Of a stretch of 64,000 nt of DNA, positions 59,001-64,000 are shown piece by piece. The stretch's first letter is position 1; every line of letters begins with the position of its first letter. The stretch lies in contig JAFEKR010000001.1 in the NCBI GenBank assembly GCA_019022495.1, positions 1,240,001 through 1,304,000 of the forward strand, in the 5' to 3' direction. Below the pieces are notes generated by a model that had not been told where the DNA came from, did no database searches, and worked only from the letters and a program-made list of their open reading frames with translations. A program made the translations under genes and the position numbers. Source of the stretch: Epichloe hybrida. Its lineage: Eukaryota > Ascomycota > Sordariomycetes > Hypocreales > Clavicipitaceae.

Positions 59001-60500
59001 AGTACTTCTTACGACGGAATGGTCGGGACCATGCCGTCCACAATGGCTTCCCTTGGCCATGGTGCAAATGCGTTCTCCCAGGCGTATCTGTTTCTAGCAC
59101 TTCAAACACTGCAGCGCCGGAAAGACAGTTCTTCACTATGCCGATATCGGGTTGTGAAACAGCAAAGAATGCGGTGTTGAATCTCAGAGGAATGAGAAGG
59201 GATGGCATACGGTGTTCTTTGGGCAGCCTGTTACCGACTTTTTCCTCGGCGAAGACGTCTTTGAGACTGTCGCCGACCTCCCATTCGTATGTCACCATGC
59301 GAGAGACCGGTTCAGCAGAAGTTCTGTCCTTTCTTGTGACGATCAGCAGAAGAATGATGTGATAGTCATCCTCAGGTCGCGGGTAAAGGAATTCGAGCTT
59401 ATGTATGACCCCTTGTATGGCACGTATTCTAGTTGATTTGACAGGTTCGAGAGATCCTTGTAGGCGATATCGTTCATGTATATCTCGCATTGACCGCAGC
59501 TCGTACATGACCAGAATACCGTCCGGTGATGCCGCAGCCATATATCGTGACGACGGATCAACGGAAAGATGATAGCCCAAGTAGGCGAGGTTCTTGGGGC
59601 TTTCATGCTTGTTCACGACGAAGTCTAGAGTTGAATCTTGGTTCCGGCGAAGGCAGACGTAGACAGTGTCTCCACTCTCAAGTATCAACACTAACAACTG
59701 CGGTGGCGGAGTTTGAACTTGGGCAGCGTCGCCTGTTTCGAACGGATCCTGCATCAACGTGTCTTCGTCTTCCGGCTTGACGGTGTTTGCCGGGTCATCA
59801 TCATCCAAGCCATGCTGAAGTGAATCTCCGATCACTGCAGCGCCTCTTATTCGGAAACGAAAATTGCTTTTCCGTGCGACCTCATGAACTTGACCATCGC
59901 GTCGAAGCTCACTTATTTGAACAAAATGATCCTATCACAATGGTTAACAAACTGTGGATAGTCTCGATACTTGTGTGTTTCTTGTTGTTAACTTCCGATG
60001 GCTTGTTGAGAACCAATTGGTTGTAGGGGGCCCCAGAGTTGTCCGAGCAGTGTTTTAGAGGTCAGACTGAGTATGGAAATAATGTTCCGTGATTTCCATA
60101 ACCTCAAGGTCCACCACCACCCTGGTTGACAAGGGTTGTCAAAACGGAATCGTGTAGCTTTCATGTGCCATGATGTAGGAAGAAGGACAATACCGAATCA
60201 TCAGAGGAAAGGAGAAAAGGAGAAAAAGAGAAAAGGAGAAAATCATAGGAAAGACGAAGTGCAATGACGTACTCCAATGAAGGCAATATCGTTATGAGCC
60301 TCTGATCTAAGTCGGGCCGGAAGAATCCAATGAACAATTGGACTCTCTACTATGGTTCGAGACAGAATGCCGCAGCTTGGGGGATCTGGATGGGATGTTG
60401 CAGCTGCTTTAGGGGTTGCTGATGCCTTCAGGGCGGCCTGGAGGTTGACTGTCTGGGTCACCCACTCGCCGTCTCTGAGAATGCTGGTTTGGAAGGCCAT
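56003..60500 (-). CDS. DDB1/CPSF160/Mms1-like multi-beta-propeller protein
   Basis: The protein resembles the MMS1_N/CPSF_A family (DDB1, Rik1, Rse1, CPSF160), scaffolds of Cul4 ubiquitin ligases or RNA-processing complexes. Four exons (60273-60500, 58798-59931, 57904-58711 and 56003-57834) give 1333 residues. The start MAFQTSILRDGEWVTQTVNL, then CGILSRTIVESPIVHWILP and, across intron 1, NDIAFIGDHFVQISELRRDG, is a conserved fungal N-terminus. An in-frame ATG 45 bases upstream (60545) is possible. The rest is repeated hydrophobic beta-strand sequence with short Gly-rich turns and no catalytic motif. The C-terminus (LLRRIVGKGDGLDLFREYLDGLERGRWTEDF) is helical. It is not clearly the canonical DDB1 of the organism. 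Fungal databases name such proteins 'thermotolerance protein', a label I recall but cannot verify. Confidence 0.72.
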
Positions 60501-62996
60501 GATATTGTTGATCCCATGACAGGTGGTCACGGAACTGGCGGCCAAGGCTGCAGGCGGAAGGAAAGAATTGTTGGGGAACCGGATCGTGGCGCTCCTACTC
60601 CATCTAATGCAAGAAAGCTAGCAGGACAAACTTGGCAGCGTCAGATGAAGCTGGGGTGGAGGCAAAGGTAGCGAGTGGTTTCAAGTTGTCTCTGGAGCCA
60701 AAAGTGCATCTTAGTGCTCAAAATCCCTGCCGTGCAATGAATGAATAGTACGTCGGCGTCCTATTTGAAAAAAAATAAAAAAAAAATAAAAAAAAAAAAA
60801 TGCAAAGGCTGTGTAATAAGCCAAAGCAGTACTGAGGTGGCGGGTTCCGGGGGAGGCGGCGGGTGACCATGTGGCCAAGACTCAAGAAAAGACGTTTTTT
60901 GTCTGCCTCTCAGGTCGATCTGATCGAGGAGCAGTCTGAAATTTTCCAAATTTGAACCTAAGAAAGGCGCGATAAAGGGGGTTTGAAAGAGAAGCAAAAG
61001 GAGGCGAGTTGAAGTTGGAGAAGGAGAAGTCGACGTGGATGTCGGCGTGGATGTCGGCGTGGATAAAGCAGCGTGATGCCGAACATTTGTTTATGCGCTG
61101 TGGACCAGGAGCCTGTGGTGGTCTTGGTTGGTGCAGCATCCAGTTACCTCGCGGGGGACGCACGGCGGACACACGGCAGTGTCGTGTCGTCCCTGAGCAA
61201 CATGTTAATTACGTGTAGGCAGACCGGAGGTTGGCGTGCGTGCCTACGATCCACTTGTGAATGATGAGCTAATAACCTACCGCGACTGGCGCAAACTCAG
61301 AACCAACCAAACTCGGCGCAAACATAGCATTATCGCTCACACTGGAGTCTGGACTGAGTTCTGCATAAAACCAGGAGCCAGCCCTAGTAGGGATTCGGAA
61401 AATGTTGTTGATTGCCCCGGGCGGGGAATAGATAGTCTCGTGGCGTCAAACGTGAGGGAACACCAAATCTATATACACATCGGGGTCTCGTACCACTTTG
61501 AACACACACCGGTTTATTTGGTGCTGCATTCGTCGGTCTAGTCTTTCGAAACCAACGACATGTCTAGTCCTGCCATGACGATAGTAGCTCTTACTACGCC
61601 GTAACGAACTCGAGGTCTCGAATGGACGGGCCAGCCCATGACTGCCGTGTTCAAGATCTCACGACTCGCCATCTTCTTTCCCTGTAACCCAGCTCAATGA
61701 GAAGGACGACGTTTTTTTCCGTCGTCATTCCAATGTTCTCCCGCTCTTCGGAGCGCATTTCAGTGAGACGAAACTCTGTGCTTGCCCTAATTAGCACACA
61801 ACGATGGGTTGACAAACTGACTGACGTCGAAACGCTCCCGAGCAAGGGGTAATAATAATAAGGGAACAGACGTCGAGGTCGATTTCGAGCTGAGGTAGGT
61901 TGGGTTTGGGTTTGGCTGATTGTCATTGGTTGGCGGGGGCAAGGATCAAAGATGACACTGTCAAGCTCCCGAAGCACAAACCAAGCATCCTGCATAGTAG
62001 ACATAATAGTAAGTAGACAGTGCTGTGTTGTGTCGGAATCAGTTGCCAATCAGAGCCATACCAATACTGTACCAGAAAACCTCCCGTTTGTAATATTGAC
62101 TATTATGTGTGCCGCACGTTGGCAGCATTTGTCACTGCCAACTCCGCATTAACCGCGGTGACTTGGTGGCCGGTGAATTATTTTACGGATGGGAGAAGGA
62201 CCAAGTCAGGGCAAGTTTGAGGGAGATGGGTTGTATGGCCCGGCTCAGTTCCATACGGGGCACTCTACTCCGTAATGGCACGTTGAGGCTGTGTTACTAT
62301 TCTGCGACAATCTTGGGCGTGTGAGTCCGCACCGAGCTGTGACCATTCTTGATGGGAGCCAGGGAGGGTGGTGATGGGGGCGATGACAACGGTAGGTGAG
62401 GCTCTGCTGTTTCTCGGAGTCAATAACCGGCGCCGTTAGATCCACGATGGCCCGGCTTGTTGACAGGCATTACAATGTACGCGGGTGAAGATGACATGTC
62501 ATGAGTCTTGGTGAACGCCCTCTTCGGGCCGGCCACAAGTAAGCGGCTTGCGGAGTAGTGGACACTGGAAACTCGAGTTGCGCGAAGACTTGTTTGTGTG
62601 CAAGCATCGCGCCTGAGCTTGCATTATTAGTGACAGTTGGAGACCGTAGGAAAAAATGTCATGGCACGAAACTGGTCCAATACTCCGGTAATAATGTTAA
62701 CAGGAATGAGCGCAGCGAGCGAAGCGTTTACAGAAGTGATTGGTTACATGTATTCATAAGGATAATGCAGTCAGCAGCTTATTAGGCTGCCAACGTCCAA
62801 TACCACCCACCACCTGTCCTGGTCTATGCGCCATAACGTGGCGCGTACCTGCCAAACACAGCAGCTCCTTTCCGACATCAAGCGTCCGGCTCGTCATCTA
62901 ATATCGCAAACCTTGACAATAAAAAGAAAAGGAGAAAATTCATAATATTTGGATTGCTTTCATCTCTCGAGACTCTTGCCGACGCAGTAGCCACCG
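60501..62996. other. Long divergent intergenic region without supported genes
   Basis: About 2.5 kb between the DDB1-like gene and the TBC gene. It holds purine-rich GGAGAAAA repeats (60206-60241), an A-rich tract (60769-60800) and about three copies of a GTCGGCGTGGAT-type 12-bp unit (61029-61063). Only small open frames without family match are present. Confidence 0.5.
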
Positions 62997-63032
62997 GTGC
63001 AAAAGACATCAGAAACAGTCATACCCAACCTC

Positions 63033-64000
63033 ATGGAACCGCAAGATAACCCCATGGAGATACCAGCCGGGTCAGCTGGCATCGATGAAGACAACCTGGA
63101 GATGACGGCTGTGCTTCCCGAACAAAAGACGGAACGTGTTCTCTCTGAAAGGAAACTCGAGTCTATCCTAGAGGCATGCAAATGGAAAGATGTGGCGCGA
63201 TTGAGAGGTCTTGCAGAATCGGCTGATGGGCTCCTCAATGATGAACTTCGTAGGCTAGCATGTACGCATATATACATATTCTATCTACTCTCGGGTCAAC
63301 ATCGCAGCGTCGAAACGATGAAATGCCCCTCCCTTTTGTATCGAAAGCTGACAGCCCATTATTCTGGAACTATAGGGCCCATTCTCATCGGTCTTTCTTC
63401 CGAGTCATCGGACTGCAGCGCAAACTCCAAGGAGGGTGATACAGACACCGAGTGTGGATGGAAAAGCCTACCCAGGCATCGTGACGAGGATCAAGTGCAA
63501 CTTGATGTGAATAGATCCTTCATATACTATCCAACAGGTGCGTATATTAATGCATATTTGACATGTAACACATGGGAAAATGCGGTGCAAAGCTCGGTTT
63601 ATTTTTGTTTTGTGTCTCGACCATGACTGACTCAGATGTCGATTCACACAGACCAAACCGAGGCACATATAAACAAGTGCAGATCAGAGCTGTCGGCTCT
63701 CATCGTCGAAGTTCTTCGACGCCACCCATATCTCTCCTACTTCCAAGGCTACCACGACATATGCCAAGTATTCCTCCTGGTCTTGCAACCAGCGTGGCGG
63801 GCCCGCGTGGTCGCAAGACTATCCGTCCTTCGCATACGAGATTTCATGCTTCCCAGTCTGAGACCAACGACTGCACAGCTCAGATTACTTCCCGACATTC
63901 TATCGAAAGCCGATCCCAGGCTTCGAAAACACATTGCAACCATAGAGCCGTTCTACGCACTGGCGGGTACACTCACGATGTACGCGCACAACATAGAGGC
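63033..64000 (+). CDS. Partial TBC-domain Rab GTPase-activating protein (TBC1D20/Gyp8-like)
   Basis: TBC proteins speed GTP hydrolysis by Rab GTPases; the TBC1D20/Gyp8/Gyp10 group acts on Rab1/Ypt1 at the ER-Golgi and is often membrane-anchored at its C-terminus. Three exons are visible: 63033-63261, 63376-63537 and 63652 to the window edge. The start at 63033 (MEPQDNPMEI) or at the in-frame ATG 62997 are both possible. TBC motifs: RRLAWPILIGL (motif A, rebuilt across intron 1), the catalytic arginine in QVQLDVNRSF, and the catalytic glutamine in YFQGYHDI. LRIRDFMLPSLRPT and IEPFYALAGTLTMYAHNIE follow as in TBC1D20. The C-terminal part and any membrane anchor lie outside the window. Confidence 0.88.

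Noticed and set aside
60500..60545. Upstream start codon for the DDB1-like gene
   Set aside because: It adds 15 residues without family similarity; the ATG at 60500 gives the conserved MAFQT start.

Overview
The window is filamentous ascomycete DNA, most likely Sordariomycetes and probably Hypocreales. The genes carry short GT-AG introns (about 45-160 bp) and several family-typical start regions. The repeats show the CpA-to-TpA signature of repeat-induced point mutation (RIP). Genus is not decided. No rRNA, CRISPR or convincing tRNA was seen. All exon structures were built by eye from splice motifs, reading frame and family knowledge.

Layout. 1-8.5 kb: a left-edge partial gene, possibly the monopolin subunit Pcs1/Csm1 (-); the mitochondrial AAA extractase Msp1 (+); a complex I 29.9 kDa (NDUFA5-type) subunit (+); the RNA polymerase I factor Rrn11 (+); and, convergent with it, a ten-exon gene for the PRC2 subunit EED (-). 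8.86-26.41 kb: a 17.5-kb AT-rich RIP island with no live gene. It holds a Ty3/Gypsy element on the minus strand (116-bp LTRs, GGCC target duplication), 59 bp of spared host DNA, and a Ty1/Copia element on the plus strand (231-bp LTRs, GGGTT target duplication). The Copia element is interrupted by a 5'-truncated Tad-like LINE with a 14-bp target duplication. 26.7-34.4 kb: Yip4/YIPF6 (+), a Yrb2-type Ran-binding protein (+) and the helicase Hrq1 (+). 34.7-37.6 kb: nitrate reductase (-), with a NIT4-type palindrome and GATA sites upstream. 39.3-50.8 kb: the NMD factor UPF2/NMD2 (+), a chitin synthase (+) and the Hsp110-type chaperone Hsp88/Sse1 (+). 51.7-60.5 kb: eIF5B (-) and a DDB1/CPSF160-like beta-propeller protein (-). 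The right edge has the start of a TBC1D20/Gyp8-type Rab GAP (+).

The genes are mostly single-copy housekeeping functions and do not form a pathway cluster. The main story is the RIP island: two retroelements landed 59 bp apart in what was once a roughly 650-bp divergent promoter shared by EED and YIP4. The polycomb gene now starts 305 bp from RIP-mutated DNA. The paired LTRs have reciprocal RIP damage: each copy is mutated on its inner side and nearly intact on its outer side. The same edge-sparing occurs at both ends of the nested LINE.
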